A stretch of 64,000 nt of DNA, taken from Neoarius graeffei. Lineage: Eukaryota; Chordata; Actinopteri; Siluriformes; Ariidae. The notes beneath the pieces were generated by a model that was not told where the DNA came from, searched no databases, and saw nothing but the letters and a program-made list of their open reading frames with translations. Location: positions 32,303,382 through 32,367,381 of the forward strand of contig NC_083575.1 in the NCBI RefSeq assembly GCF_027579695.1. Direction: 5' to 3'. Shown here one piece after another: positions 44,979 through 57,976 of this stretch. A program made the translations under genes and the position numbers. Position 1 is the stretch's first letter. Each line of letters starts with the position of its first letter.

Positions 44979-46208
44979 CTACTCTTCCATTTTTTTCTTT
45001 TTGCACTCAATGTCCTTGTCCAAAGCTAATAAACTTGCTCTCTTTTCTTTGGCAGAGTGCCGCAGGCTGTTTGACTGAACAACAAATCCTATACTGCATG
45101 TTGCTTCAGCCTTCATAGCTAATTCATCAGTTGACTTCTCAAAGTGTTGAATGTCAGACTCAAGACACATTTTTTTTGCCTCAGTTCTTTGAATTCATCT
45201 GCTAGGCTCCTCTTCTTGGAAGCTTTTGTTTTGCTTTCGTTTTCCTTCCTCTGGTCATCAAGGTATGCGAGATACCTTTGTCTGGCACTTGAAGCAGACA
45301 TTTGAAGCTCTTTGGTGATGATAATTTTCTCAAGGCCACCTGCTGCCCTAATGCTATCGGCAATCACACGCTGTGCAATGACTGATTCTGCCTTCATATT
45401 CTCCACCATGACTTGCTTATTCACAGAAAACCCTCGTTCTACACTGGCTTGTCCGTGGGACATGACCAAGAGAATTTGGATCACATGCCAAAGACTTTTC
45501 CATGCAGACTTGGAAGCAATGTTCTCATAGAGTAGAGTGTCAACACGGTCAGACATAGGGTCAAAATCAGCAAAAGCTGATGATGCTGCAGCAACATCAA
45601 GGAACTCTCTAAAATCCTGCAGCACTTTGTCACAAATTGAAACATCCACTTGGTTAGCGGCAGCAAAAGTATACAGGATGCTTTTCATCTTCTCAACACA
45701 TTGGTTCTTCTTAGAAACCATCATCCTGGGATCTAGAGACTGCATATTTCTCACCAGCAAGTGATTTACTGGTGCCTTATGCAGGAGTTTAGTCAGAAGT
45801 TCGACAAGAAAAGTCTTGGTCTCCATTCTAACATCTAGAACCTGCCTCTCTGTGATCTTGTCAGAGCCTCTGAGTTGTCTGATTAATGTTTCTGCCTGGA
45901 ATCCAATGTCAATTTTGGAAGCGTCTTTGTGGAGGGAAGGATTGTTGATGCTGATCTGGAGAAGTTTCTACATGGTAGTAGCCTCTTTCAGCGCTGTGTC
46001 CTTCATGAACCTCTCCATTAGCCCTTATGAAAGAGAGAACAAATACCAATTTAATATAGACAGGTTCTTTACATTGACACCGCAACATGACAAATTATCA
46101 TAGTCCATTGCAACTGCTAGGTTAAGTAAATATATACATTAATTTAGACATTAAAACATAAATGTGAACCGATGACAGAATGGCGAGCTTTTGTGTGTGC
46201 GTACATGC

Positions 46209-46242
<34 letters not shown>

Positions 46243-47742
46243 CATCACATCCTGGCATTGGATATTATATTATTCTAAAAGAAAATAGTAATAGTTGTGA
46301 TTTCACCCATTAAGTAGCCTACAGTAGTAGTTTCTAAATTGTAACCTACCTACAAGGCAAAAACTAACGCATAGTGAAATGCTTATGCAATTATCAGAAT
46401 AACCTTAAGACATGACATTTTTTAATCAAAGGAAATTAATTTCAATGTGGTGTATGTTAAAACGTACCTTTGATTAGTTTGTACATGTCTCCAGTCATGA
46501 AGGGGAGCATGGGTGCATCTGTCTGATAGGCTGTCATAAATGGAGTGACCTGTTTGGCAATGCTGGAAAATATTGCCACATGCACGGGGAAGATGTTGTT
46601 TGAAGCCTGCTTTTTGACTTCTTCGTAGGACTTGCACTTTGGTTCAGTGATGACCCGTCCCTTAGCCGCCTCCACGTAGCGCAGCACATCCGGCAAAATG
46701 GACAGAGCCCTGTCGCATACATCCACATTTTCTATCCAGTGGTGCTGGCAGAATTTCAAGGCGAATGTGTTGCTGCCGGTTACTTTTGTAAAATCCTCTC
46801 GACGGGAGGGGCTGTCCCTGAAGAGCCAGTACATGCTGTTTAGAGTATGGTCTACTTCCCATCCTGTGGCCTTAGCACCGCCACGAAATGCATTGTGCAT
46901 TATGTGTAGTCCGCATGAACCAATGTTCAGGAGATGTCAACAAGCGGCTCGTTTTGTAGCAAGTCAAAGATCTTCCAGTTAACGTTAGGACCGTCCATAG
47001 ATACCTGTACAAGGTTTTTCAGTCCGATGTCACCTAGCACTATGCTCATTTTATCCACCACATCTCTAGCGGTAGCTTGCCCAAAGAATTCAGAGCCGAG
47101 GTATCTGGTCTGGACAGTTCCACAGTCCCATATTCTAACATGTAAATCCAACTGTTTCCTTTGGAGCTCGCGGTTAAATAATTCATCAAACAGCACACAG
47201 TACCCAGACTGTCTAGATATCTCTCTGACTAAGTGAGATTTGAAGTAAGGTACAATGCCAAATGTGCTGAGATAGGCTACCTTTGTGCTGCCACATGTAA
47301 ACCTCCTCGCAATTTCACTGTCTGGAAACATTTTCGAGAAGAGTGGTCCAATGTCACTGCAGGAATTGTACGAGTAATGCGATGTTGCCACCTTCAGAGC
47401 CCACAGGATTTCGGCATTAGATGCTGCCAAAGCGATCAGAGCTGGTGTCAAGTTTAACATCGACTGGCGACACTGCAACTGAGGTGTTGGTGGCCTCACT
47501 CCTTGTGCTCCGCGGGTTCCGAAGAAACTATCGAGCAAGTCTTCTCTCGCCATACTCTCACACTTAACATGCTTCAAGCCTTTTGCATGACTAGCGAGAG
47601 CAGCCTCTCCCATGTTGCTGACATCAAAACTTATTTTACATAGCTTACACCTTGCTCGTGAGGCATCACTATCCGCTGCTAACCAATTTTTATACTTCTC
47701 ACTACTTAACCACGTAACATTAAATGAACATTTACCCGGCAT
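44979..47742 (-). pseudogene. hAT-like transposase, two exons, disabled
   Basis: Starts MPGKCSFNVTWLSSEKYKNW at 47742. A BED-like zinc finger follows (CKLCKISF, then HAKGLKH; CX2C and HX5H). The core contains FGQATARDVVDK and VQVSMDGPNVNWKIFDLL. A frameshift lies near 46918; the frame then resumes with LNIGSCGLH and MHNAFRGGAKATGW. An intron runs 46467-46024 (GTACGT donor, AAG acceptor, phase 1). Exon 2 starts GLMERFMKDTALKEATTM, meets a TAG at once (45971), then continues to LLVMSHGQASVERGFSVN, which resembles the hAT dimerisation motif. A slip in an A-run near 45170 shifts the frame again before the stop at 44979. About 770 codons in all. Family assignment to hAT is moderate. Confidence 0.7.
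46215..46239. repeat. (GT)n microsatellite in the transposase intron
   Basis: Uninterrupted GT run within the intron. Confidence 0.9.
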
Positions 47743-48339
47743 TTTCTAGCCACTTCTTGCAACTCTTGAACTCATCGAAAGGAACCCGCCAAATGCAGAC
47801 GAATAGCCTACGTCACATGACGAGTTTTAGTTTATGTTCAAATAAACAATTTTTAAAATTATATTATTGATATAATGATATTTAATCGTATGTCTAATTG
47901 TTAAATTGCGTTTTTAAGACAAATTATTATTACTACATAAACCAAAAGAGATATATTTGTTCAGTATTAGTTTTGTTGCTAGGCAACCCATCCCCTCCCT
48001 CACAGCCAGAGACAGGGCCGTAGAGTCAATATTCCCGTCGCGAGTCAAATTTCGTGCTGGAGCGGCTGGCGCATACTTTCGTAAAAAATCATAAATAATA
48101 ATGATAACGCTGCCTAATGATAATAACACTGTAGTTGTGTGAACGAGATACTAAAATTCCATGACTTTTCCAAAACTTTCACTAGATTTACAAAATTCCA
48201 TGACTTTTCCAGGCCTGGAAAATGACATCTTAAATTTCCATGACTTTTCCAGGATTTCCATGACCGTGGGAACCCTGTTTAAAGAACAGGGATCTATCAA
48301 AGTCTGATCTTCACAACACATGTTTGTGGAAGTGTATCA

Positions 48340-49654
48340 TGGCACGAACAAAGGAGATTTCTGAGGACCTCAGAAAAAGCGTTGTTGATGCTCATCAGGC
48401 TGGAAAAGGTTACAAAACCATCTCTAAAGAGTTTGGACTCCACCAATCCACAGTCAGACAGACTGTGTACAAATGGAGGAAATTCAAGACCATTGTTACC
48501 CTCCCCAGGAGTGGTCGACCAACAAAGATCACTCCAAGAGCAAGGCGGGTAATAGTCGGCGAGGTCACAAAGGACCCCAGGGTAACTTCTAAGCAACTGA
48601 AGGCCTCCCTCACATTCATCTCATCTCATTATCTCTAGCCGCTTTATCCTTCTACAGGGTCGCAGGCAAGCTGGAGCCTATCCCAGCTGACTATGGGCGA
48701 AAGGCGGGGTACACCCTGGACAAGTCGCCAGGTCATCACAGGGCTGACACATAGACACAGACAACCATTCACACTCACATTCACACCTACGGTCAATTTA
48801 GAGTCACCAGTTAACCTAACCTGCATGTCTTTGGACTGTGGGGGAAACCGGAGCACCCGGAGGAAACCCACGCGGACACGGGGAGAACATGCAAACTCCG
48901 CACAGAAAGGCCCTTGCCGGCCATGGGGCTCGAACCCAGGACCTTCTTGCTGTGAGGCGACAGCGCTAACCACTACACCACCATGCCGCCCTCCCTCACA
49001 TTGGCTAATGTTAATGTTCATGAGTCCACCATCAGGAGAACACTGAACAACAATGGTGTGCATGACAGGGTTGCAAGGAGAAAGCCACTGCTCTCCAAAA
49101 AGAGCATTGCTGCTCGTCTGCAGTTTGCTAAAGATCACGTGGACAAGCCAGAAGGCTATTGGAAAAATTTTTTGTGGATAAATGAGACCAAAATAGAACT
49201 TTTTGGTTTAAATGAGAAGCATTATGTTTGGAGGAAGGAAAACACTGCATTCCAGCATAAGAACCTTATCCCATCTGTGAAACATGGTGGTGGTAGTATC
49301 ATGGTTTGGGCCTGTTTTGCTGCATCTGGGTCAGGATGGCTTGCCATCATTGATGGAACAATGAATTCTGAATTATACCAGTGAATTCTAAAGGAAAATG
49401 TCAGGACATCTGTCCATGAACTGAATCTCAAGAGAAGGTGGGTCATGCAGCAAGACAATGATCCTAAGCACACAAGTCATTCTACCAAAGAATGGTTAAA
49501 GAAGAATAAAGTTAATGTTTTGGAATGGCCAAGTCAAAGTCCTGACCTTAATCCAATTGAAATGTTGTGGAAGGACCTGAAGCGAGCAGTTCATGTGGGG
49601 AAACCCACCAACATCCCAGAGTTGAAGCTGTTCTGTACGGAGGAATGGGCTTAA
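48340..49654 (+). pseudogene. Tc1 family C transposase, broken
   Basis: MARTKEISEDLRKSVVDAHQ starts a clear HTH region, with LPRSGRPTKITPRARR as the GRPR-type linker. A SINE splits it after KQLKASLT. It resumes with STIRRTLNNNGVHDRVARR, then FLWINETKIELFG, where Asn replaces the first catalytic Asp. KHGGGSIMVWACFAASG follows, with a stop at 49382, then MQQDNDPKHTSH, PDLNPIEMLW and ELKLFCTEEWA. Inactive on three counts: SINE, stop and catalytic change. Confidence 0.85.
48617..48991 (-). mobile_element. SINE copy 6 inside a transposase ORF
   Basis: Full minus-strand DANA-type SINE. Target duplication TCCCTCACATT at 48606-48616 and 48992-49002. Confidence 0.9.
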
Positions 49655-49894
49655 ATTCCTCCAAGCCGGTGTGCAGGACTGATCAGCAGTTACCGGAAAT
49701 GTTTAGTTGCAGTTATTGCTGCACAAGGGGCTCACACCAGATACTGAAAGCAAAGGTTCACATACTTTTGCCACTCACAGATATGTAATATTTAAAATAT
49801 TATTAATATCATTAAAAATATCATTTTCCTCAATAAATAAATGACCAAGTATAATATTTTTGACTTATTTGTTTAATTGGGTTCTCTTTATCTA

Positions 49895-51463
49895 CAACCC
49901 CGATTCCAAAAAAGTTGGGACAAAGTACAAATTGTAAATAAAAATGAAATGCAATAATTTACAAATCTCAAAAACCGCTATTGTATTCACAATAGAACAT
50001 AGACAACATATCAAATGTCGAAAGTGAGACATTTTTAAATTTCATGACAGCAACACATCTCAAAAAAGTTGGGACAGGGGCAATAAGAGGCTGGAAAAGT
50101 TAAAGGTACAAAAAAGGAACAGCTGGAGGACCAAATTGCAACTCATTAGGTCAATTGGCAATAGGTCATTAACATGACTGGGTATAAAAAGAGCATCCTG
50201 GAGTGGCAGCGGCTCTCAGAAGTAAAGATGGGAAGAGGATCACCAATCCCCCTAATTCTGCGCCGACAAATAGTGGAGCAATATCAGAAAGGAGTTTGAC
50301 AGTGTAAAATTGCAAAGAGTGAACATATCATCTACAGTGCATAATATCATCAAAAGATTCAGAGAATCTGGAAGAATCTCTGTGCGTAAGGGTCAAGGCC
50401 GGAAAACCATAATGGGTGCCCGTGATCTTCGGGCCCTTAGATGGCACTGCATCACATACAGGCATGCTTCTGTATTGGAAATCACAAAATGGGCTCAGGA
50501 ATATTTCCAGAGAACATTATCTGTGAACACAATTCACTGTGCCATCCGCCGTTGCCAGCTAAAACTCTATAGTTCAAAGAAGCAGCTGTATCTAAACGTG
50601 ATCCAGAAGCACAGACGTCTTCTCTGGGCCAAGGCTCATTTAAAATGGACTGTGGCAAAGTGGAAAACTGTTCTGTGGTCAGACGAATCAAAATTTGAAG
50701 TTCTTTATGGAAATCAGGGACGCCATGTCATTCGGACTAAAGAGGAGAAGGACGACCCAAGTTGTTATCAGCGCTCAGTTCAGAAGCCTGCATTTCTGAT
50801 GGTATGGGGTTGCATTAGTGCGTGTGGCATGGGCAGCTTACACATCTGGAAAGACACCATCAATGCTGAAAGGTATATCCAGGTTCTAGAGCAACATATG
50901 CTCCCATCCAGACGACGTCTCTTTCAGGGAAGACCTTGAATTTTCCAACATGACAATGCCAAACCACATACTGCATCAACTACAGCATCATGGCTGCGTA
51001 GAAGAAGGGTCCGGGTACTGAACTGGCCAGCCTGCAGTCCAGATCTTTCACCCATAGAAAACATTTGGCGCATCATAAAATGGAAGATACGACAAAAAAA
51101 GACCCAAGACAGTTGAGCAACTAGAATCCTACATTAGGCAAGAATGGGTTAACATTCCTATCCCTAAACTTGAGCAATTTGTCTCCTCAGTCCCCAGACA
51201 TTTACAGACTGTTGTAAAGAGAAAAGGGGATGTCTCACAGTGGTAAACATAGCCTTGTCCCAACTTTTTTGAGATGTGTTGTCATGAAATTTAAAATCAC
51301 CTAATTTTTCTCTTTAAATGATACATTTTCTCAGTTTAACCATTTGATATGTCATCTATGTTCTATTCTGAATAAAATATGGAATTTTGAAACTTCCACA
51401 TCACTGCATTCCGTTTTTATTTACAAATTGTACTTTGTCCCAACTTTTTTGGAATCGGGGTTG
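49895..51463 (+). mobile_element. Tc1-like element, family D, copy 2 (1569 bp)
   Basis: Same ends as the element at 25291 (CAACCCCGATTCCAAAAAAG, inverted), inserted at TA in the 3' part of family C. Very similar along its whole length to copy 1. Confidence 0.9.
50226..51245 (+). pseudogene. Tc1 family D transposase, broken copy
   Basis: Differs from copy 1 by a small deletion near 50321 that shifts the frame, a TGC to TGA change at 50937-50939 (FQGRP*), and a later one-base insertion. Both copies share the TGA in GV*QCK near 50298. Catalytic boxes [21 protein letters not shown] and LSPIENIW are all recognisable. Confidence 0.8.
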
Positions 51464-51631
51464 TACTTTTAGGACTTGTGTGAAAATTTGATGTTTTAGC
51501 TCATATTTATGAAATATAGAAAATTCTAAAGGGTTCACAAACTTTCAAGCACTGCTGTATATGGAATGGGATGCCCAGCAAACTCTTATATAGGTTTGAT
51601 GATCAGGTGTCTATATACCTCTGGTCATATG

Positions 51632-52010
51632 TTAGGGCATACTCACACTCGGGATGACTGCCTTGTACCGTTCCCAGGAGTGATTGTCTCCCCTTCTCAC
51701 ATTGCACTTTATCTTTTGGTCCTGAGTGTGCTTACGTCATCATGATGCAGCTTGACTCCCCGACTACAATTCGTCTTTATCAATAAGGTGAGAACCAGAC
51801 CCATTACTAACCCAAATATTATCCAATGAATTGAAAAATGCACACTATAAAGTTCAAGTTCCATGCATCACATTGTGCACTGACCCAAGTGAACCGCATC
51901 TAAGCGAACTTCTTCTAAGTGATCACATTAATCAGATGAGCCAGACTTTGGGGGTCAAACACGCTCGGGTGTGGTACAGATCGCATAGTGTGAGTACACT
52001 CCTACTTCTA
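51632..52010. mobile_element. MITE with CATACTCACACT ends
   Basis: GGGCATACTCACACT at about 51635 and, inverted, AGTGTGAGTACACTC at about 51987. No transposase. Family not assigned. Confidence 0.45.
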
Positions 52011-52789
52011 TCTTTACTTGGGTTGTTTCTTCCTATAATTGATATAAACAGACACATAGGGCCCCTGGACCACCAGGGGAACCACATAATTTAAAAAAAA
52101 AAAAAAAAGCAAAAAAGGACATGACTTTTATTATTATTATATAGTAAAAGTTTATGTATAAGGCAGTCATATGCCACCCCCTTGTGGTGAATGGAAAGAA
52201 TAGAAGCTGCAATTTAAGTTACTAAATTAGAGAACTAACATGACTAATACCAGATCATGAAGAAGCATCAATCATGAAGAGTTCATATATATCCAAAACA
52301 CTGGTAAGAAATTAATGCTAATTATTTGAATTTAGTCAGTTTGTCCGGTTTCTTGCTTCTGTCAACTGATGTAACTGAAACAGAAAATGTTAGGTTTAAC
52401 TAACTAGCTAGTACTTGGAGGAAGAAGTTATAACGGCTAACATACATTAAATTGCTGTGAGTTACGAGAACAGTAGCCTGTTGACTTAAAAGATAATCAC
52501 CACTTAGGTGGCTGAAATATCAATCACCTCCAGTTATTTTCAGAACTAAAGCAACTCACAAAAAGACCTGGAAGTATCCCCAAAAAGTTTGGAGATTGGA
52601 AAAAGGAAACACATTTTTTCTTTTTCAGGGTTCACTTTAGCATGTGCGCACACGCTCGCTCACACACGCACTTCTGATTCGCTATGAACTTCCTAATTGC
52701 CACACTGATTTCATTAACTCGCATGAATGAGCTGGGAAATGCTACTTGAATGCAGCTGAGAGATTTTGCCGTGTTTAGCGCTGGCAAGT
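52011..52789. other. Non-coding stretch, nothing recognised
   Basis: Contains an A-run (52094-52110) and a short (TTA)n tract; no convincing frame. Confidence 0.4.
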
Positions 52790-53160
52790 CTCATCTCATC
52801 TCATTATCTCTAGCCGCTTTATCCTTCTACAGGGTCGCAGGCAACTGGAGCCTATCCCAGCTGACTACGGGCGAAAGGCGGGGTACACCCTGGACAAGTC
52901 GCCAGGTCATCACAGGGCTGACACATAGACACAGACAACCATTCACACTCACATTCACACCTACGCTCAATTTAGAGTCACCAGTTAACTGCATGTCTTT
53001 GGACTGTGGGGGAAACCGGAGCACCCGGAGGAAACCCACATGGACACGGGGAGAACATGCAAACTCCACACAGAAAGGCCCTCACCGGCCACGGGGCTCG
53101 AACCCGGACCTTCTTGCTGTGAGGCGACAGCGCTAACCACTACACCACCGTGCCGCCCGT
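52790..53160 (-). mobile_element. SINE copy 7
   Basis: Minus-strand DANA-type SINE with small internal deletions. Target duplication GCTGGCAAGT at 52780-52789 and 53161-53170. Confidence 0.9.
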
Positions 53161-53689
53161 GCTGGCAAGTATGCTAGCATATTAGCTCATGAAAACCAGA
53201 ATATTTATGAGATGCCTGTTTTTAAATCCCCCTGTAGCATCCCTGTAGACAATCACAGTGAAGAAATGATTGTCCAGAGTTCACAAACCTTTCATTATCC
53301 CAAGTAGCCTAACGGTCATATTTCAGGTGCTATAAGGAAATCTGATGCATCACCCATGTAAATTTTTAAAAATCAATCAGGTGGTGGATTCAATTATTGA
53401 AATTCCTTTTGCCCACTTCAAAAACATCTTAGCAAGCAAAAATACTGTGAACATAGGCAAATTCATCTAATATTGGTGTTTACACTGGGACAGAGCGGAG
53501 CAGCAGGCAAAAGTGTGTACTAGAAGGAAAGAAATATCAGGCATATTCTATTCAATACCCACATTTGACACATACATGAAAAAAGTTTGAGATGGATTTT
53601 GAAGGGATCACTAACAGTGAATTTGCAGAGGTTTTGCTGCACAGAAATCTAGCAGAGTAGTGGTCTTTTTATGATGATAGACATCAAGG

Positions 53690-55365
53690 GTATCAGAAGC
53701 ATTTTTAATGTGGGGGGGACACACTGGCAGGGGGTCTGGGGGTCCTCCCTCAGAACATTTTTAATTAATTAGATACCATTTCCTGCATTCTGGTGTATTT
53801 TAACAGGTTGTTAAACACCTAATTTTACCTACAAAAGTCACTTAATTCAATGACTATTTTAGAGACTCAACAATAAGTCCTCATTCAACTAGTCCATATT
53901 CATCAGCCTGTTTTTAAACCCACTGCTCTGCCTAAGATAATGAGATGAATGTGACACAATTTATCACCAACAATTACTTTATGGGTGCATTTTACTTTTT
54001 ATTTTGTGTTTTCTTTTTTATTTAGTTTTAGATGTAACACAACATGCCACTGGGCCAAGCAATAGTGACACTCAACTGTATGTTTAAAAATAAGAATATT
54101 CATAATTTCACACAATGAACAGGCATGACATGGCATCATGCAAACTTCATAACACAAAATCACACTGTGTCAAGCAACGGTGACACACAAAAAATAACTT
54201 CACACAATGAACAGGTGCAATTTTGTTCACCACCAACAGTGACTTTAGTGGGTGCATTTGACTTTTTTCCGATTTAGCGATACTCATAACAAAAATGACA
54301 TGGCATCATGCAGTCTTCATAACACAAAATTACACCGTGTCAAGCAACGACACATAAAAGAGAACTTCACACAATGAACAAGTGCAGTTTTGTCAACCTA
54401 CATGCAATGGTGGTACTACAGTAACATTTACAGATTAGTATAACAAATAGATTTATAATTTCTACCACTTCATAACTTTTATCCCCCGTTCCTTCACAAT
54501 CCACCTGGAATAACATCCATCTCTCTCCATTGCTTTCCTTTCTATTGTTCCTTCCCCATACACTGATTTCCCATGTTACTTTCCAGAAAACTGGCAAAGA
54601 CCAGACAAAACAAGGAATCAATAAATATCATCAGAGCAGACTTGACCTCATTCTTGGCATTACAGTAAAGCAGGCCTACTGGGTTTGAATTAAATGATAG
54701 CTAACATTAAGCTAGCTGATACATCTAACATTGACTAGCCAGCTAACTGCACTAACATTTCCATCGGGACAAAAAACCCCTGTCCTGTGGGGAAACTTTG
54801 ACTTTCCGCTTCTTTGTAAAGAATTTCCTTATGTCCATTGTGTCTGGGGAGGGAGCAAATACTGCAAACAATTCATCATCAACCAAGAATACCCCATTAG
54901 GGCTAAGCTTATTTCATTGTTTAGTTGAACATTAATTTAACATGGCTACATGTTAAATTAACTATTAAATTAAATTAACATGGCTACATGTTAAATTAAC
55001 TCGGGTTAATTTTGAGGGCATATAAAAAAAAAGAATGTTTTAGCAAAAGCTAGACATTGTGAGGTGGCAATGGGGCTGACATCACCACCTCCACTTTCGA
55101 GCAGCTGCACCAACATTTCTCTGCTTGGATCCACTCGCAGGGCGAGTTGTTGTAGGTAATGCCCAGAAAACCCGGAGTGGATTTTCAGTGGTATGTGTAT
55201 TCTCTTATCGATCAAGTGGAATGGATTCTTTCACAAAGCAATAGAAACGACGCTGGGTAAACTAATATTTTGTGTTATATGTGGGGGGTCCAAACGAAGA
55301 ATTATGAAATGTGAGGGGGACACGTCCCCTTCACATTCAATGGTGGTGACGCCCATGACAGACAT
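53690..55365. mobile_element. Possible hAT-like element with GGGGGGGACAC-type ends
   Basis: The left part (AGCATTTTTAATGTGGGGGG) and right part (TGTGAGGGGGACACGTCCCC) resemble ends of fish hAT-like repeats. I could not define termini or target duplication. The interior has near-repeated blocks on CACAATGAACAGG and a duplicated TTAACATGGCTACATGTTAA. Confidence 0.3.
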
Positions 55366-57217
55366 GAATATTTGATCATGGCTTCATTCTTGCAGAAAAC
55401 TAGATAATTCCAAGGGTTTCATAACTTCCCTCAGCCTAAATCTGTCAACACACCATTAGAGTCCCCGCCACCATATTATGTGATACAAAGAGGGGAAAAA
55501 GCAAAGCCATTATGGATCCCGTGGTATATCTGCCAAGAAGGTGTTGGCAGACATAGACTTAAGGAGGGTAAGTTACTTGGAGAAAGTTCATTGTATTGAG
55601 AGTTCTGTTTAAAAAAAAAAATAGCTTATGGGTTAGCTAGTAAAATACAGAGCACTAAAAAGACTCAAAAAATGCATATATATAATATATGCATTTTATA
55701 TATATATATTTATATATGTTTATATATATTTATATATGATTATATATATCCATCCTGTAGGTAATAGAACACTGCTTGTATCAGTTACTGATTCATCTTG
55801 CTTCCTTACGTTTTCCTCCACAAACTGGTACTGAAAAAGCACTATTAATAACAATTGTGCACTATTCCTGTGTACATAAGTTAATCTGCTCAGGAACATC
55901 ATTAAGCATGTTTTCTCCATTAGAACATTCTTCAGCACACACACAAGTTCTGAGTGTGCATTTGCCTGTTCATAGATAGGGGCCTATGAATGGAGCCTTT
56001 AAGTAAGCCTTGTCGAAACAAATCTAAACTGATAATGACACATTGAAAATATTCACAATTCATTTAACTTGACAACTGCAGCCCCCTCACCTGACTGTTT
56101 TCTGTATTAGTCATACCATTGGGCTGCAGCGGGTAATGCTGTGGAAGCATGGTATAATTTCACTTTGTGAGATATTATTTCAACCAGATGTGTTCAATAT
56201 TGAAGAAGAGCTCATTTGAGAAGGTGAAGTTTGACTTCAACTTCAACATTTCCTTTGAAATATTTAACTTTTATTTGGAATGTTGAAGATGCAATTATAT
56301 CAGTTAACCCGCCATTAAATATTTAAGACGCATTATGCTCTGTTGAAAGTTAAATGACTGACTTTTGCTTGCTTTTATACAAAACAATCCTTTGAGGAAT
56401 GGTGCACCCACTTTTCTTGAGTTTTATGAAAGATGGATTGGCTTATTTTTTGTTAAAGATTAACAAAACCCAAAAATAAACTCCTTTATACTAACAGATA
56501 ATATCCATATAAGACATGTTCACTTGTTCATATTTACACCTGTATACAGAATTTATTTTAAAAGAAAAACAATGCCTCTGGGCGCTGCCATCTCACGGTC
56601 TCCGAAGTTCAAATATCGTGCTCGGAGTACAAATTATGTGAAAGAATCCGAAATTGTGATGTCACTTTCACGCTGTGTGACTTACCATGGCTAGTGGATC
56701 TCATGGATACATTGCTTCTAAATTGTTGTAAACAACCCTAAAGATACCACAGTGTCAAGCGTTTGGGTGTAAAAATAAGCCTGATCATTTTATGTGACAT
56801 GCTTTTGTTTGTTTTTAATTCACTGAGAAAAGTGATCTTTTTAGTCAAGAACCGTGATGCTATGGCAATAGGATTGTTTACAAATATCTGTCAATACTGC
56901 ATATGCATTACCTAGCCAAGTAAGACTGGCTGCCAGTAAGTCACATGTTCACAGAACATTTCTAATTTTTAGAATTGGAAGCCACTGTCTATATTACAGC
57001 ACAGTAAAGTTCTTTCTTTGTATTCAACCCATCTGAAATAGTGAAAAAGTGTGTGCAGAGAGACAGAGATCAATGGCACCTGGTGATTTAATTTTTTTTT
57101 TTAAGAATTAGAAGGCTTTATTTGATGGCTCTGTGTAACGAAAGTAAACGGCGTATTAGTGTGCCAGTAATGGCACAGGCACTGTTGTTCAATGCAAATG
57201 GTTGCGTTCAGGTAAGC
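55366..57217. other. AT-rich non-coding stretch
   Basis: An (AT)-rich microsatellite lies at about 55675-55755. No exon, inverted repeat or transposon end recognised in the rest. Confidence 0.4.
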
Positions 57218-57560
57218 CTCATCTCATCTAATTATCTCTAGCCGCTTCATCCTGTTCTACAGGGTCGCAGGCAAGCTGGAGCCTATCCCAGCTGACTACG
57301 GGCGAAAGGCGGGGTACACCCTGGACAAGTCTCCAGGTCATCACAGGGCTGACACATAGACAACCATTCACACCTACGGTCAATTTAGAGAGTCACCGGT
57401 TAACCTAACCTGTATGTCTTTGGACTGTGGGGGAAACCCATGTGGACATGGGGAGAACATGCAAACTCAGCACAGAAAGGCCCTCGTCGGCCACGGGGCT
57501 CGAACCCGGACCTTCTTGCTGTGAGGCGACAGCACTAACCACTACACCACCGTGCTGCCC
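57218..57560 (-). mobile_element. SINE copy 8
   Basis: Minus-strand DANA-type SINE with two small deletions; older than the others by divergence. No clear target duplication. Confidence 0.85.
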
Positions 57561-57793
57561 GATAAATTATTATATTTTATTTTTAATTTAAATGTGCGGA
57601 GGACACATCAGGGCACTTGTTGAACCAAAAACATCACCAGTTTTTTAAGAAATATAGCATTCTAAATGACAGTCTCTTGCCTCTGAAACATAGCTCAACA
57701 ACTATAATGAAACGAATTAGCTCTGGCAGCAACATATAGTATTTCCCATAATTTCTATAGCTTGATACCAGAATATGTTTCTTTTACAGACGA

Positions 57794-57976
57794 TCACTCC
57801 AGTGGCACAAAATGGACTTTGTATGGCACAGGTTCATCACAATAATCAGTCATAGCTCTCTGGTTTTCAGGGGAAAAAAAGGGCTTGAAGAATTCATTAC
57901 ACTGTCTACTGGCAGTCTGACCATGCCACATTACTGAAAACCCTTCAACAGCTTGTATATTGTAGCAACTTGACAC
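57794..57976 (-). other. Possible exon, unidentified
   Basis: A 60-residue minus-strand frame (MWHGQTASRQCNEFF, PENQRAMTDYCDEPVPYKV) ends in TGA and is preceded by a pyrimidine-poor AG. It has a plausible residue mix but I recognise no family. It could also be chance. Confidence 0.2.

Larger units (their letters stand above)
44335..48277 (-). mobile_element. hAT-like transposon with its own spliced transposase, 3943 bp
   Basis: Ends CAGGGTTCCCATTC and, reversed, CAGGGTTCCCACGG. TTTAAA on both sides (44329-44334, 48278-48283) suggests a 6-bp target duplication. Both ends repeat CCATGACTTTTCC-type words. The transposase is on the minus strand. Confidence 0.8.
44021..51557 (+). mobile_element. 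Tc1 element (family C) holding three later insertions
   Basis: Ends CAGTGGTGCTTGAAAG and, reversed, CAGCAGTGCTTGAAAG, flanked by TA. Inverted repeats of about 110 bp. Insertions: a hAT-like element (44335-48277), a SINE (48617-48991) and a Tc1 copy (49895-51463). Without these the element is about 2.0 kb. Confidence 0.85.

Noticed and set aside
54367-54621. 84-residue minus-strand frame
   Set aside because: No family resemblance; low-complexity hydrophobic end; sits in probable repeat.
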